A stretch of DNA of 64,000 bases from Nocardioides bizhenqiangii (GTDB lineage: Bacteria; Actinomycetota; Actinomycetes; Propionibacteriales; Nocardioidaceae), in the NCBI RefSeq assembly GCF_034661235.1, contig NZ_CP141059.1:2045501-2109500 (forward strand), read 5' to 3'. A program made the position numbers and the translations under genes. The notes below the pieces were generated by a model that was given only the letters and a program-made list of their open reading frames with translations, ran no database searches and had not been told where the DNA came from. Shown piece after piece: positions 15,679 through 27,250 of this stretch (position 1 is its first letter; every line of letters starts with the position of its first letter).

Positions 15679-15808
15679 CGCTCCATCATCACCGACGCCG
15701 GGGACAGTCCTGATCGGCAGCCTCGCAGGAGCCAGCAGCGTGCCCTCTCGGGTGTGACCTCGGCGGTTCATCTAAGTGGCGACGAGGACCGGCGGAACGA
15801 CCCTCGGC

Positions 15809-16870
15809 TCACGAAATGGGCAGGGGCAACGGCACCAGGTGCACCGCGTCGTGGTCGTGGTTGGTGATCACGAGGAGGTCGTCGGTCGCCGCTGCGCTCG
15901 CGCTGCCCGGCGGCAGGTCGATGACGTGGGTGACCGCATGGGTGCTCGGGTCGATCCTCGCGACCTGCGAGTCAGTGCGGAGCCACACCGCACCGGCTCC
16001 GACCGTGAGGTCGCCACCGCCGATGGGCTCGCCCGTGACCGGCAGTGTCTCGGCCGTGCCGGTCCGGGCGTCGATCCGGGTGACCGATCCGTCGCCCTGG
16101 TTCATCACCCACACTGCGCCGAACCCGACGTCGAGGAACCGGGGGTCCGGGCCGACCGCGATGGACTTCCAGGTCTCCTCCTTCAAGGAGTAGCGCTCGA
16201 CGGTGTGGCCGGAAGTCGGGACCCACAGTGATCCGGACCCGGCGCGGACCGCGGTCGCACCGTCCGGCGCGGGGATCTCGTCGGTGATGCGATCGCCCTC
16301 GATGACGAGGATCCGGGGGTCGAGGACATCGACGAGGACGTAGCCCACGTCGCCGTCGATGCCCACTGCGCCCTCCCGCAACGGCTCGTCCGGCAGCTCC
16401 ACCCGGGCGAGCACCTTCCCGGTGGTTCCGTCGAGCCGCAGCAGCTGGTCAGGGAAGACAACCGGGATGAGCACCTCGTCCTGGGTGGCCGCCAGAGCCT
16501 GGACCACCTCGCCGGGGACCTCGACCCGCGCCGTGATCGCGCCCGACGCGCCGTCGTACCGCACGGCGCCCGGGTCCACACCGGAGACCCACACTCCGCT
16601 GCCGGCGGCGACCGCGAAGTCCGCGAAGGGGAGGGCTTTCACCGTCCTCGCGTTGACGTCCTTGAGCCCGAGTGGGGCGGGGAGGTCGCCGGCGGGGAGG
16701 GACGACGGCAGCGGGGGCGACTCGGTGGTTGCGCTGGCCGACGGATCGGTCGAGGTCGAGGCGCTCGTCCTCGGCTCCTCGGTCGAGTCGGCGGGGTTAT
16801 CGTCCGAGCACGGACCGAGAACGGCGGTCAGCAAGGCGAGAGCGGCAACTCGCGTTGCCCCCGGAGTCAT
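15809..16870 (-). CDS. Secreted lipoprotein with beta-propeller repeats
   Basis: A 353-residue exported protein. It has an N-terminal signal sequence (ALALLTAVLG) followed by PCSDD, an atypical lipobox with proline before the cysteine; then a Thr/Ser/Pro-rich linker (about 25-60); then a YVTN/Vgb-like propeller of repeated blades (GSGVWVSGVDPGAV, GSGSLWVPTSGH, GFGAVWVMNQGDGSVTRID, GAGAVWLRTDSQVARID). It probably sits on the outer face of the membrane. Function is unknown. It is a single gene, separated by ~56 bp from the IclR gene. Confidence 0.75.
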   Translation of the reverse strand: MTPGATRVAALALLTAVLGPCSDDNPADSTEEPRTSASTSTDPSASATTESPPLPSSLPAGDLPAPLGLKDVNARTVKALPFADFAVAAGSGVWVSGVDPGAVRYDGASGAITARVEVPGEVVQALAATQDEVLIPVVFPDQLLRLDGTTGKVLARVELPDEPLREGAVGIDGDVGYVLVDVLDPRILVIEGDRITDEIPAPDGATAVRAGSGSLWVPTSGHTVERYSLKEETWKSIAVGPDPRFLDVGFGAVWVMNQGDGSVTRIDARTGTAETLPVTGEPIGGGDLTVGAGAVWLRTDSQVARIDPSTHAVTHVIDLPPGSASAAATDDLLVITNHDHDAVHLVPLPLPIS

Positions 16871-16926
16871 GCCTCAGGATCCAGCGGGCCGGGTCCGTGC
16901 GCAACCGAGATGTGGGTCGAACAGGG

Positions 16927-17676
16927 TCAGCGCCCGCCGAGCCGACGGCCCAGCTGCTCCGCAGTGCGCGCCACCGCTGCGGCGAGTACGGCGACGTCGG
17001 CCACGTCCGCCGGGAACGTGACGGCGACGCCGGCCACCGGGTGCTGGTTGTGGTCGAGCACGGGCGCGGCCACGCTCGCGAGGCCGGGGGTGACCTCGCC
17101 GTCCTCGCGGGCATGCCCACGACGCCGGGTGTCGGCGAGGACCGAACGAAGCGCGGTGAGCGACTGCGGCCCGATGCCGGTGCGATCGACGAAGGCCGAC
17201 CGGTCCGGGTAGAGCGCGCGCACCTGGGCGGCCGGCAGCCGGGCGAGGATCGCCCGGCCGCTGGCGGTGAGGTGGGCGGGCAGCCTGACGCCGACATCTG
17301 TCACCAGCGGCGGCCGGCCGGGCGCGCGCTCCTCGAGCACGTAGAGCACGTCGCGCCCGTGGAGGACCGCGAGGTGCGCCGACTGGCCGATCTGGTCGAC
17401 CAGCATCGCGAGCGGTCGCCGGGCGATCCGCTGCAGGGGCTCCTGGCGGGCGTAGCCGGAGCCGACCTCGAACGCGGCCACGCCGACGCCGTACCTCCGC
17501 TCCTCGGGCAGGTGCACGACGAAGCCCTCCTCGACCATGGCGGTGAGCAGGTGGTAGGCCGATGAGCGCGGGAGCCCGACCGCGGCCGTCACCCGCTCCA
17601 GCGGGACCGGCTCCGGCTGCGCGGCCAGGAACCGCAGCACCCGCAGGGCGCGCGTTGCGGCCGGGACCTGGCCCAT
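16927..17676 (-). CDS. IclR-family transcriptional regulator
   Basis: A 249-residue regulator with an N-terminal winged helix (ALRVLRFLAAQPEPVPLERV, then GLPRSSAYHLLTAMVEEGFV) and a GAF-like effector domain (HLTASGRAILARLP, APVLDHNQHPVAGVAVTFPAD). Its ATG shares one base with the stop of the upstream SRPBCC gene (TGATG), so it is in that operon. IclR proteins often govern catabolic genes; control of the nearby hut operon is possible but unsupported by direct evidence. Confidence 0.87.
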   Translation of the reverse strand: MGQVPAATRALRVLRFLAAQPEPVPLERVTAAVGLPRSSAYHLLTAMVEEGFVVHLPEERRYGVGVAAFEVGSGYARQEPLQRIARRPLAMLVDQIGQSAHLAVLHGRDVLYVLEERAPGRPPLVTDVGVRLPAHLTASGRAILARLPAAQVRALYPDRSAFVDRTGIGPQSLTALRSVLADTRRRGHAREDGEVTPGLASVAAPVLDHNQHPVAGVAVTFPADVADVAVLAAAVARTAEQLGRRLGGR

Positions 17677-18656
17677 CAGCCGGCGACCGGCACCGGCTTC
17701 GGGCGCCCGGCGAAGGCCGCGAACCGGTCGAGCGGCGGGGCGTCGGCCGCAGCCGGTACCTCGTCGGCGAACGAGCGGCCGCGCGCCGTCGGCAGGATCG
17801 GCTCGGAGAGGCCGCGGATGTAGCCGACGACCTCGTCCGAGACCCGGACGGTCAGCCCCATGGCCTCGGCAAGGTCCCATCCGTGCAGGAGGATCTCCGC
17901 GCTCAGCAGGGCGGCCGCGACGCTCGCGGGCATCTCGCCGACCGGGCCTTCGACGGTGCCGTCGGGATCGATGGCGTGCCAGGCGGTGATCGTCTGGGCG
18001 GCGACGGTCGACACCCGGTGCTCTGCCGAACCCTCGGTCCGCTCGACGGTGGCGCCGGCCATGGCGCCGAGGCCGGCCATCGAGGTCTCGAGGTGGTCGA
18101 CGAGCAGTCCGACCGGCAGCTCGGGGCACGGCGTACGGCGCTCCGCGTCGGCATCGGTGATCGCGCGCAGGACCGGCTGGATCGCCGCGAGTGCGGCCTC
18201 GGCGGCCACCACAGGAGTGAGGTCCTTCGGCGCCCAGTGCCACGGGTCCTGGCCCGCGTCGCCCGTGGCTCCGGCGGCTTCGAGCCGCTCGAGGAAGTGG
18301 GCCCACCCCTCGGCGTGTCCGGCCTCCTCCTCGGGCGTGAGGCCCTCGTGGACCAGGGTCACCCGGGAACCGTTGTCATCGGGCTCGACGGTCAGGATCA
18401 CGGTGGACCCGTCGACGTCCGGCGTCGCATCGCCCACCCAGCCCCAGCCGAGCACGACCCGGCGCCCGGGCTCGACCTCCCGGACGGTGCCGCCCGCGCG
18501 ATGGCCGGGGGAAACGGTCCAGCGGTAGTCGCCGCCCGCCCGCAGGTCGACGTACGCCGTCACGGTCATCCAGCGCCGCAGCCGCTCCGGCTCGGTGATC
18601 AGTGCGAACGCCTCGTCGGGTGTCACCGGCAGGACGACGGTCTTCGAGTAGGTCAT
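17676..18656 (-). CDS. Fusion of SRPBCC/AHSA1 domain and maleylpyruvate isomerase-like domain
   Basis: A 326-residue two-domain protein. Residues about 1-140 form an AHSA1-type START/SRPBCC pocket (KTVVLPVTPDEAFALITEPERLRRW, then HEGLTPEEEAGHAEGWAHFL). Residues about 145-320 match the TIGR03086/mycothiol-dependent maleylpyruvate isomerase type (PELPVGLLVDHLETSMAGLG, EILLHGWDLAEAMG, then a C-terminal FAAFAGR). The gene overlaps an upstream ArsR gene by 4 bp; ArsR-SRPBCC pairs are common. The actual substrate is unknown. Confidence 0.85.
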   Translation of the reverse strand: MTYSKTVVLPVTPDEAFALITEPERLRRWMTVTAYVDLRAGGDYRWTVSPGHRAGGTVREVEPGRRVVLGWGWVGDATPDVDGSTVILTVEPDDNGSRVTLVHEGLTPEEEAGHAEGWAHFLERLEAAGATGDAGQDPWHWAPKDLTPVVAAEAALAAIQPVLRAITDADAERRTPCPELPVGLLVDHLETSMAGLGAMAGATVERTEGSAEHRVSTVAAQTITAWHAIDPDGTVEGPVGEMPASVAAALLSAEILLHGWDLAEAMGLTVRVSDEVVGYIRGLSEPILPTARGRSFADEVPAAADAPPLDRFAAFAGRPKPVPVAG

Positions 18657-18955
18657 TGCGTGCTCCTCAGGTGGTGGGCGTCGGCAACGAGCAGGTCGAG
18701 CTCGTCGGTCCAGAACCGGTCGATCTCGGCCTGCAGCGAGCGCAGGCCCTCGGGGTCGACGCGGTAGATCCGTTGGCGGCCGACCTTCTCGGCCGTCACC
18801 AGTCCGGCGTCGGCCAGCAGCAGCAGGTGCTGGCTGACGGCCGATCGCGTCACGGGGAACTCGGCAGCGATGTCGCTGACGGTCTGCGGCGCGGACGCGA
18901 GCAGCTGCAGGATGCGGCGCCGGTTGGGCTCCGCTGCCGCACTGAACGCGTCCAT
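18653..18955 (-). CDS. ArsR-family HTH regulator
   Basis: A 100-residue winged helix: EPNRRRILQLLASAPQTVSD, then FPVTRSAVSQHLLLLADAGL and VGRQRIYRVDP. It lacks the paired cysteines of metal sensors, as is usual for ArsR proteins paired with SRPBCC genes. It probably represses its own operon. ATG 18955 lies six bases after a -10-like TAACGT on the minus strand, suggesting a leaderless mRNA, and the operator palindrome overlaps that -10. Confidence 0.88.
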   Translation of the reverse strand: MDAFSAAAEPNRRRILQLLASAPQTVSDIAAEFPVTRSAVSQHLLLLADAGLVTAEKVGRQRIYRVDPEGLRSLQAEIDRFWTDELDLLVADAHHLRSTQ

Positions 18956-18962
18956 GCCAATA

Positions 18963-18980
18963 CGTTAGTAGTCACTAACG
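18963..18980 (-). promoter_or_regulatory. ArsR autoregulatory operator
   Basis: Perfect inverted repeat CGTTAGT-AGTC-ACTAACG. It overlaps the minus-strand -10 (ACGTTA on the plus strand, 18962-18967) of the ArsR gene, the expected position for autorepression. Confidence 0.65.
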
Positions 18981-19005
18981 CGTGCGACAAGCCCTGCGGT
19001 CAAGA

Positions 19006-19023
19006 CGTCTCGTATCCGAGACG
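19006..19023 (+). promoter_or_regulatory. Candidate operator upstream of hutH
   Basis: Perfect inverted repeat CGTCTCG-TATC-CGAGACG, ending 53 bp before the hutH ATG and distinct from the ArsR site. It is a plausible site for the unknown hut regulator. Confidence 0.45.
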
Positions 19024-19076
19024 GCGACACCGGCAGGCCGCTGGTGGACCGGCCCCGAGGGGCGTTGGATGGGCGC

Positions 19077-20632
19077 ATGGAGCACAAGTACGTCGAGGTC
19101 GGTGTCGGTCCGGTCTCGTTCGCCGACGTGGTCGCGGTCGCGCGTGACGGTGCCGCGGTCCGGCTGGCCCCGGAGGCACTGACGGCGATCGACCGGGCGC
19201 GGGGAGTGGTCGAGGAGCTCGCGGCGTCGGCGACGCCGGCGTACGGCGTCTCGACCGGCTTCGGCGCGCTCGCCACCCGGCACATCGCCCCCGAGCTGCG
19301 CACCCAGCTGCAGCGCTCGCTGGTCCGGTCGCACGCAGCCGGCTCGGGACCGGAGGTCGAGCGGGAGGTCGTCCGCGGCCTGATGTTGCTGCGGCTGTCG
19401 ACGCTGGCGACCGGCCACACCGGCGTACGGCGGGAGACCGCCGAGCTGCTCGCCGGCCTGCTGACGAACGGCATCACCCCGGTGGTCTACGAGTACGGGT
19501 CGCTCGGCTGCTCCGGCGACCTGGCGCCGCTGGCACACTGCGCGCTCGCGCTGATGGGGGAGGGCGACGTCCGTGGCGCCGACGGCAACCTGGCCCCCGC
19601 CGCCGACGCGCTCGCCGCCGCCGGGCTCGCGCCGGTCGAGCTGGCCGAGAAGGAGGGCCTCGCCCTCATCAACGGCACCGACGGGATGCTCGGCATGCTC
19701 GTGCTCGCCATCACCGACCTCCGCCGGCTGCTACGCACCGCCGACATCGCCGCGGCCATGTCGGTCGAGGCCCAGCTCGCCACCGACCGGGTGTTCGCGC
19801 CGGAGCTCCAGGCGCTGCGGCCGCACCCCGGACAGGCCGACGCGGCCGCCAACCTGGTCGCCCTGCTCGCCGACTCCGGCGTCGTCGCCTCGCACCGTGG
19901 GCCGGACTGCAACCGGGTGCAGGACGCCTACTCGCTGCGGTGCTCCCCGCAGGTCCACGGCGCCGGCCGCGACACCGTGGAGCACGCCGCCGTCGTCGCC
20001 GGCCGCGAGCTGGCCAGCGCGGTCGACAACCCCGTGGTGGTCTTCGATGGGTCTCGTGACGGCCGGCTGGAGAGCAACGGCAATTTCCACGGCGCACCGG
20101 TCGCCTACGTGCTCGACTTCCTCGCGATCGTGGCAGCGGACGTCGCCTCGATCAGCGAACGGCGTACCGACCGGTTCCTCGACAAGTCCCGCAACCACGG
20201 ACTGCCGCCGTTCCTGGCCGACGACCCGGGCGTCGACAGCGGGCACATGATCGCGCAGTACACGCAGGCCGCGATCGTCTCGGAGCTCAAGCGGCTCGCC
20301 AACCCCGCCAGCGTCGACTCCATCCCGTCGAGCGCGATGCAGGAGGACCACGTCTCGATGGGCTGGTCCGCCGCCCGCAAGCTGCGCCGCTCGGTCGACG
20401 GCCTCACCCAGGTGGTCGCCATCGAGATCCTCACCGCCGCCCGGGCGCTCGACATCCGGGCGCCGCTCGAGCCCTCGCCGGCGACCGCTGCCGTCGTCCG
20501 ACGGCTGCGGGACGCCGGCATCGCCGGACCCGGGCCCGACCGTCACCTCTCGCCCGAGATCGCGACCGCCGTCTCGCTCGTCCACAGCGGCGAGGTGCTC
20601 GCCGCCGCCGCATCCGTGATCGGAGAACTGCG

Positions 20633-20636
<4 letters not shown>
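19077..20636 (+). CDS. hutH: Histidine ammonia-lyase
   Basis: It deaminates L-histidine to trans-urocanate, step one of histidine degradation. The 519-residue length is normal. The MIO electrophile forms from the C145-S146-G147 tripeptide in [14 protein letters not shown]; Cys instead of Ala at the first position is the common actinobacterial variant. The catalytic tyrosine lies in YGVSTGFG (Y56), and [12 protein letters not shown] is the active-site loop. It is a cytoplasmic homotetramer in this family. It is first in hutH-hutU-M20-hutF-hutI and overlaps hutU by four bases. Confidence 0.96.
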
Positions 20637-22290
<1,654 letters not shown>

Positions 22291-22294
<4 letters not shown>

Positions 22295-23460
22295 CGTTCG
22301 AGGCGATGTGGCGCGACCTCGCGCCGATCGGACGCTCCGCCTCCTCCGGCGGCTACTTCCGTCAGCCCTGGGCGAGCGCCGAGCTCGAGCTCCGGGCTTG
22401 GTTCCGCGAGCAGGCCGCCGCCCGCGGGCTCGCGGTCCACGAGGACCCCTTCGGCAACCTCGTGGCGTGGTGGGGCGACCCCGCCAGCGGCGGTGCCGTG
22501 CTCACCGGCAGCCACCTCGACAGCGTCCTCGACGGCGGTGCGTACGACGGACCGCTCGGTGTGGTCTCCGCGCTGGCGGCGATCGACCTGATGCGTGAGC
22601 GCGGTGTGGAGCCGGCGCGTCCCCTCGGGGTCGGGGTGTTCGTCGAGGAGGAGGGGTCCCGTTTCGGGCGGGCCTGCCTCGGCTCGCGGCTGGCCACCGG
22701 GGCGGCGGCCTGGGAGGACGTGGCAGGCCTGACCGACCGCGACGGCGTACGCCTCGGCGACCTGGTCACCGGCGGCCCGCCGACGCCGTGGCTGCAGCAG
22801 GTGGGGCAGTTCGTCGAGCTGCACGTCGAGCAGGGCCGCGGGCTCGTCGACCGGTCCGCGCCGGTCGGGGTGGCGAGCGGGATCTGGCCGCACGGGCGCT
22901 GGCGCTTCGACGTCACCGGTCGCGCCGACCATGCCGGGACCACCCGGATGGAGGACCGCGCCGACCCGATGCTCACCTACGCGATGACCGCGCTCGCCGC
23001 CAACAAGCAGGCCCGGCTGGCCGGTCAGCGCGCGACCTTCGGTCGGATCGAGGCCCACCCCAACGGCACCAACGCCGTACCCTCCCGCGTCACCGCATGG
23101 CTCGATGCCCGCGCCGACTCCGACGCCGCCCTCGCGGACCTCGTGGCTGCCGTCGAGAAACAGGCCGCCGAGCGGGCGGAGCGCGACGGCACCCGGCTCG
23201 ACGTCACCGCGGAGTCGGTCACCGGAGAGGTCTCCTTCGACCCGCCGCTCACGGCAGCCGTCGCGGCGGATCTGCCGGTGCTGCCGACCCAGGCCGGCCA
23301 CGACGCCGGTGTGCTCCAGGCCGCCGGGATCCCGTCCGCGATGCTCTTCGTCCGCAACCCGACCGGCGTCTCGCACTCGCCCGAGGAGTTCGCCGAGACC
23401 GCCGACTGCGAGGTCGGAGTGGAGGCGCTGGCGACCGCGCTGACGAGGCTCGTGTCGTGA
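22291..23460 (+). CDS. M20-family amidohydrolase (allantoate/N-carbamoyl amino-acid type), proposed N-formylglutamate hydrolase
   Basis: A 389-residue two-metal peptidase-fold enzyme of the hydantoinase/carbamoylase subgroup. Metal ligands are visible in GSHLDS, the DGPLG segment, VEEEGSRFG and a late H in VSHSPEE; the dimerisation lid includes [13 protein letters not shown]. Family members hydrolyse N-carbamoyl or ureido groups. Here it is locked between hutU and hutF by 4-bp overlaps, and no hutG is present. After HutF makes N-formyl-L-glutamate, this enzyme is the best candidate to release glutamate and formate. The family call is secure; the substrate is inferred from context. Confidence 0.8.
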
Positions 23461-24611
23461 GTGGATCGAGGGGGCTGACCGTCCCCGGGATGGCGAACGC
23501 CCACTCGCACGCGTTCCACCGGGCGCTGCGCGGACGCACGCAGCAGGGCACGGGCAGCTTCTGGACCTGGCGCGAGCAGATGTACGACCTCGCCGCGCGT
23601 GTCACGCCGGACCTCTACTTCGACCTCGCCCGCGCGGTGTACGCCGAGATGCTGGCCGGCGGGATCACCGCGGTGGGGGAGTTCCACTACCTCCACCACC
23701 AGCCCGACGGGACGCCGTACGAGGACCCCAACGAGATGGGACGCGCCGTGCTCGCGGCGGCCGACGACGTCGGCATCCGGATCCGGTTGCTCGACACCTG
23801 CTACCTGACGGCGGCGATCGGGCAGCCTGCGGAGGGCGTGCAACGGAGGTTCAGCGACGGCTCGGCCGACGCTTGGGCGGAGCGGGTTGCCGCGTTCGAC
23901 GACGACCGGGTGGGCGCGGCGATCCACAGCGTGCGTGCCGTCCCCGCCGACCAGATGGGCATCGTCGCGGCGTGGGCGGCGGACCGCCCGCTCCACGTCC
24001 ACCTGTCCGAGCAGCCGGCCGAGAACGACGCCTGCCGGGCGGCGTACGGCGTCACCCCGACCGCGCTGCTCGCCGACGCCGGCGTGCTCGGCCCGCGGAC
24101 GACGCTGGTCCACGCGACGCACGTGACCGACGACGACGTCCGGACCATCGGCGACGCGGGGTGCTTCGTGTGCCTGTGCCCGACGACGGAGCGGGACCTG
24201 GCGGACGGCCTCGGCCGGGGTGCCGACCTCCGCGCCGCCGGGACCCGGATCTCCCTCGGCAGCGACAGCCACGCGGTCGTCGACCTGTTCGAGGAGATGC
24301 GCGGCGTCGAGATGCACGACCGGCTGCGGACGGGAGTGCGCGGGCACTGGACGGCCCGGGCGCTGCTCGACTGCGCCACGACGCACGGCCACGCCTCGCT
24401 CGGGCTCGACCCGGCCGGCGCCGGCGCTGTCGCGATCGATCCGGTCAGCCCCCGGACCGCCGGCGCCGGCGCCGACGAGCACGCCACCGTCTTCGCGGCC
24501 ACCGCTGCCGACGTCGCGGAGGTGGTGGTCGACGGGCGCGTGCTCTTCGACGGCGACCATGCGCGGGTCGGCCATCACCTCGAGGCCGCGATCGAGAAGG
24601 TGTGGCAATGA
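23457..24611 (+). CDS. hutF: Formimidoylglutamate deiminase
   Basis: It removes ammonia from N-formimidoyl-L-glutamate to give N-formyl-L-glutamate. A 384-residue amidohydrolase-superfamily enzyme: metal motif [13 protein letters not shown] close to the N-terminus, [19 protein letters not shown] and [15 protein letters not shown] with the conserved aspartate. The N-terminal beta-sandwich is short compared with proteobacterial HutF (~450 residues). GTG 23457 overlaps the preceding stop (GTGA), which fixes the start. HutF marks the five-step pathway branch. Confidence 0.92.
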   Translation: MSGSRGLTVPGMANAHSHAFHRALRGRTQQGTGSFWTWREQMYDLAARVTPDLYFDLARAVYAEMLAGGITAVGEFHYLHHQPDGTPYEDPNEMGRAVLAAADDVGIRIRLLDTCYLTAAIGQPAEGVQRRFSDGSADAWAERVAAFDDDRVGAAIHSVRAVPADQMGIVAAWAADRPLHVHLSEQPAENDACRAAYGVTPTALLADAGVLGPRTTLVHATHVTDDDVRTIGDAGCFVCLCPTTERDLADGLGRGADLRAAGTRISLGSDSHAVVDLFEEMRGVEMHDRLRTGVRGHWTARALLDCATTHGHASLGLDPAGAGAVAIDPVSPRTAGAGADEHATVFAATAADVAEVVVDGRVLFDGDHARVGHHLEAAIEKVWQ

Positions 24612-25798
24612 ACTCACCCCGGATGAGCACCCTCATCACCAACGTCGGCGAGCTGGTCACCAACGACCCGGACGCCGACGACCTGCTCGGCCTCCGCTCG
24701 GACGCCGCCCTGGTCCTCGACGAGGGGGTCGTCGCCTGGGTCGGCGACGCAGCCGACGCGCCCGCGGCGGACCAGGTCGTCGACGCGGGGGGTGGCGCGG
24801 TGCTGCCCGGGTTCGTGGACAGCCACAGCCACCTGGTGTTCGCCGGCGACCGGGCCGAGGAGTTCCGCGCGCGGATGGCGGGGGAGCGGTACGCCGCCGG
24901 CGGGATCCGCACCACCGTGGCGGCCACCCGCGCCGCCACCGACGACGCCCTCGCCGCCAACGTCGAGCGACTGGTGGCAGAGATGCGGCGGCAGGGCACG
25001 ACGACGGTCGAGATCAAGTCCGGCTACGGCCTCACCGTCGCCGACGAGGCGCGGTCGTTGGAGGTGGCGGCGCGGTTCACCGACGAGACGACGTTCCTCG
25101 GGGCCCACGTCGTGCCGCAGGAGTACGCCGGCGACCCGGCCGGCTACGTCGAGCTGGTCACCGGCCCCATGCTCGCCGCGGCAGCACCGCACGCCCGGTG
25201 GATCGACGCGTTCTGCGAGACCGGCGCCTTCGACGTAGACCAGGCCCGTGCGGTGCTGGCGGCCGGAGCTGCGGCCGGCCTGCGCGGCCGTCTGCACGCC
25301 AACCAGCTCGGGCGCGGGCCTGGTGTCGCGCTCGCCGCCGAGCTCGGGCTGACCGCGGTCGACCACTGCACCTACCTCACCGACGCCGACGTCGACGCAC
25401 TCCGGGAGTCGGGCACGGTCGCGACCCTGCTCCCCGGCGTCGAGTTCTCGACCCGGCAGCCCTACCCCGACGCCCGTCGCCTGCTCGACGCCGGCGTCCG
25501 GGTCGCACTCGCCAGCGACTGCAACCCGGGCTCGTCCTACACCAGCTCGATCCCGCTCTGCATCGCGCTCGCCGTGCGGGAGATGGGCATGACACCCGCG
25601 GAGGCCGTGCACGCAGCGACCGCCGGCGGCGCGGCCGCGCTCGGGCGCGCGGACGTCGGCGCGCTGGCGCTGGGAAGGCGGGCGGACGCCGTACTCCTCG
25701 GTGCGCCGAGCCACCTGCACCTCGCCTACCGGCCCGGCGTTCCGCTGGTGCGGCAGGTCTGGGTGGCGGGCGAGGCTACGCAGGCTCCATCGGGCTAG
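24608..25798 (+). CDS. hutI: Imidazolonepropionase
   Basis: It hydrolyses 4-imidazolone-5-propionate to N-formimidoyl-L-glutamate, the third hut step. A 396-residue amidohydrolase with [19 protein letters not shown] (HxH metal ligands), [26 protein letters not shown] and [13 protein letters not shown]. It is last in the hut operon and overlaps hutF by four bases. Its final 23 bases overlap the convergent GNAT gene. No histidine transporter lies within the operon. Confidence 0.96.
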   Translation: MNSPRMSTLITNVGELVTNDPDADDLLGLRSDAALVLDEGVVAWVGDAADAPAADQVVDAGGGAVLPGFVDSHSHLVFAGDRAEEFRARMAGERYAAGGIRTTVAATRAATDDALAANVERLVAEMRRQGTTTVEIKSGYGLTVADEARSLEVAARFTDETTFLGAHVVPQEYAGDPAGYVELVTGPMLAAAAPHARWIDAFCETGAFDVDQARAVLAAGAAAGLRGRLHANQLGRGPGVALAAELGLTAVDHCTYLTDADVDALRESGTVATLLPGVEFSTRQPYPDARRLLDAGVRVALASDCNPGSSYTSSIPLCIALAVREMGMTPAEAVHAATAGGAAALGRADVGALALGRRADAVLLGAPSHLHLAYRPGVPLVRQVWVAGEATQAPSG

Positions 25799-26312
25799 GC
25801 ATCGGCGGCACCAGGTCCCGCTGCAGGATCGCAACGTCGTGCCACCCACCGAGCTTGAAGCCGACCCGCCGCAGCAGCCCGACCCGCTCGAAACCGAACC
25901 GCGCGTGCAGCGCGTTGCTCGCGTCGTTGGGCTGCGCGACCTTGGCGAACACGACGTGGAACCCGCGCGCCTGCAGCCGCTCGAGCAGCGCGGCGTACAG
26001 CGCGCTCCCGGTGCCCCCACCGACCCGCTCCGGGTCGAGGTAGACGCTCACCTCGCACGACCAGCGGTACGCCGGCCGCTCGGCGAAGCGGGTGCCGTAG
26101 GCGAACCCCGTGACCACGCCGTCGGTCTCCGCGACGAGAAAGGCATGACCCGCCTGGCACGCCGCGATCCGCCTGCCGATCTCCTCGACCGAAGGCGGCT
26201 CGAGCTCGAACGTCGCCGGAGTGACCCGGACGTAGTGCCCGTAGATCGCGGCGCACGCGGCGGCATCGACCGCGGTCGCGTCCCGGATCGTCGGCTCCAC
26301 CACGTCGCACAT
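25776..26312 (-). CDS. GNAT N-acetyltransferase, phosphinothricin-acetyltransferase-like
   Basis: A 178-residue protein with the GNAT fold: [20 protein letters not shown] at the N-terminus, an acetyl-CoA loop in [18 protein letters not shown] (the usual Q/RxxGxG/A), and [23 protein letters not shown] near the end. This arrangement is typical of the bar/pat/YncA subgroup that acetylates small amines such as phosphinothricin or methionine analogues. The substrate is not determinable here. Confidence 0.85.
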   Translation of the reverse strand: MCDVVEPTIRDATAVDAAACAAIYGHYVRVTPATFELEPPSVEEIGRRIAACQAGHAFLVAETDGVVTGFAYGTRFAERPAYRWSCEVSVYLDPERVGGGTGSALYAALLERLQARGFHVVFAKVAQPNDASNALHARFGFERVGLLRRVGFKLGGWHDVAILQRDLVPPMPSPMEPA

Positions 26313-26348
26313 CCTGGCAGGCGGACGCGCGCACGGAGACGTCGGCCA

Positions 26349-27119
26349 TCAGCGGACCCGCACCCGGGCCAGGAGGTACTCCTCGCGAAGGATCAGCTCT
26401 CCGTCACCGTGCTCCGAGCACTCGTCCACGAGCGCTTGCAGGCGTTCACCCAGTTCGACGTACGCCGACCGCGTCAGTCTCGACCGGGCCGCCACGACGG
26501 GCGGTGCCGACGTGGAGGCCAGCTCCCACCACGCCGCCGCGCTGGGGAAGCGGTTCTCCAGCCGACCGCGACGTACCTCGACGTCGCCGGCCGGGGAGAG
26601 CGTCCGTCGGAGCGATTCGATGGAGGTCCACGCGGGCGGGATCTCTGGCACGTACTCGCCCGCCGCCGCCTCGGTCCGGGCCAGCAGAGCGCGAGCGCGG
26701 GGCTGGAAGCCGTCTTCGGCCCAGCTGCTGAGCGCGACGAAGCCCCCTGGTCGGCACACGCGGGTCGCTTCGCTCATCACGCGCGCGGGATCAGGTGCGT
26801 ACACCATCCCGAACGTCGAGAGCACGTGATCGACCGCGTCTGACGCCAGCGGGAGCGCCATGACGTCGCCGACCACGGTGGGGACGCCGCCTGCGGCAGG
26901 CGGTGGCAGCGTCCGCAACAGCGCGATCTCAAGGTCGAGGGCCACCGCCCGGCACCCGCGTCCGGCGCAGGCAAGCGCGACGTTGCCCGTGCCGGAGGCC
27001 GAATCCAGGACGATCGACCCCGACTGAGGGTCGCACCAAGCGACCAGGTCGAGTGTGGCCGGACGGAGCCGTTCAGCGACGACTCGGTAGTCGCCCTGGG
27101 CGTAGTCGGTGTCGGCCAC
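26349..27119 (-). CDS. Class I SAM-dependent methyltransferase
   Basis: A 256-residue UbiE/COQ5-like methyltransferase. The AdoMet loop is IVLDSASGTGNVALACAGRG (motif I), with motif II in VALDLE and the post-motif FGMVYAPDPARVMSEATRVCRPGG. Substrate unknown. GTG 27119 was selected because homology begins directly after it; the frame remains open further upstream but with arginine-rich, non-conserved sequence overlapping the next gene's promoter. Confidence 0.8.
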   Translation of the reverse strand: MADTDYAQGDYRVVAERLRPATLDLVAWCDPQSGSIVLDSASGTGNVALACAGRGCRAVALDLEIALLRTLPPPAAGGVPTVVGDVMALPLASDAVDHVLSTFGMVYAPDPARVMSEATRVCRPGGFVALSSWAEDGFQPRARALLARTEAAAGEYVPEIPPAWTSIESLRRTLSPAGDVEVRRGRLENRFPSAAAWWELASTSAPPVVAARSRLTRSAYVELGERLQALVDECSEHGDGELILREEYLLARVRVR

Positions 27120-27250
27120 GACCTCGAGTGTGGCAGTCCGACGCCTGTTGTGAGCGCGAACCGGCAGTCGTCTCCGGAGCCACTTTGAGCGTTTCTTGAG
27201 CGCGGACGGCAACCCTGGCGAAGAATCGACCGCCGAAGGAAGGCATCGCC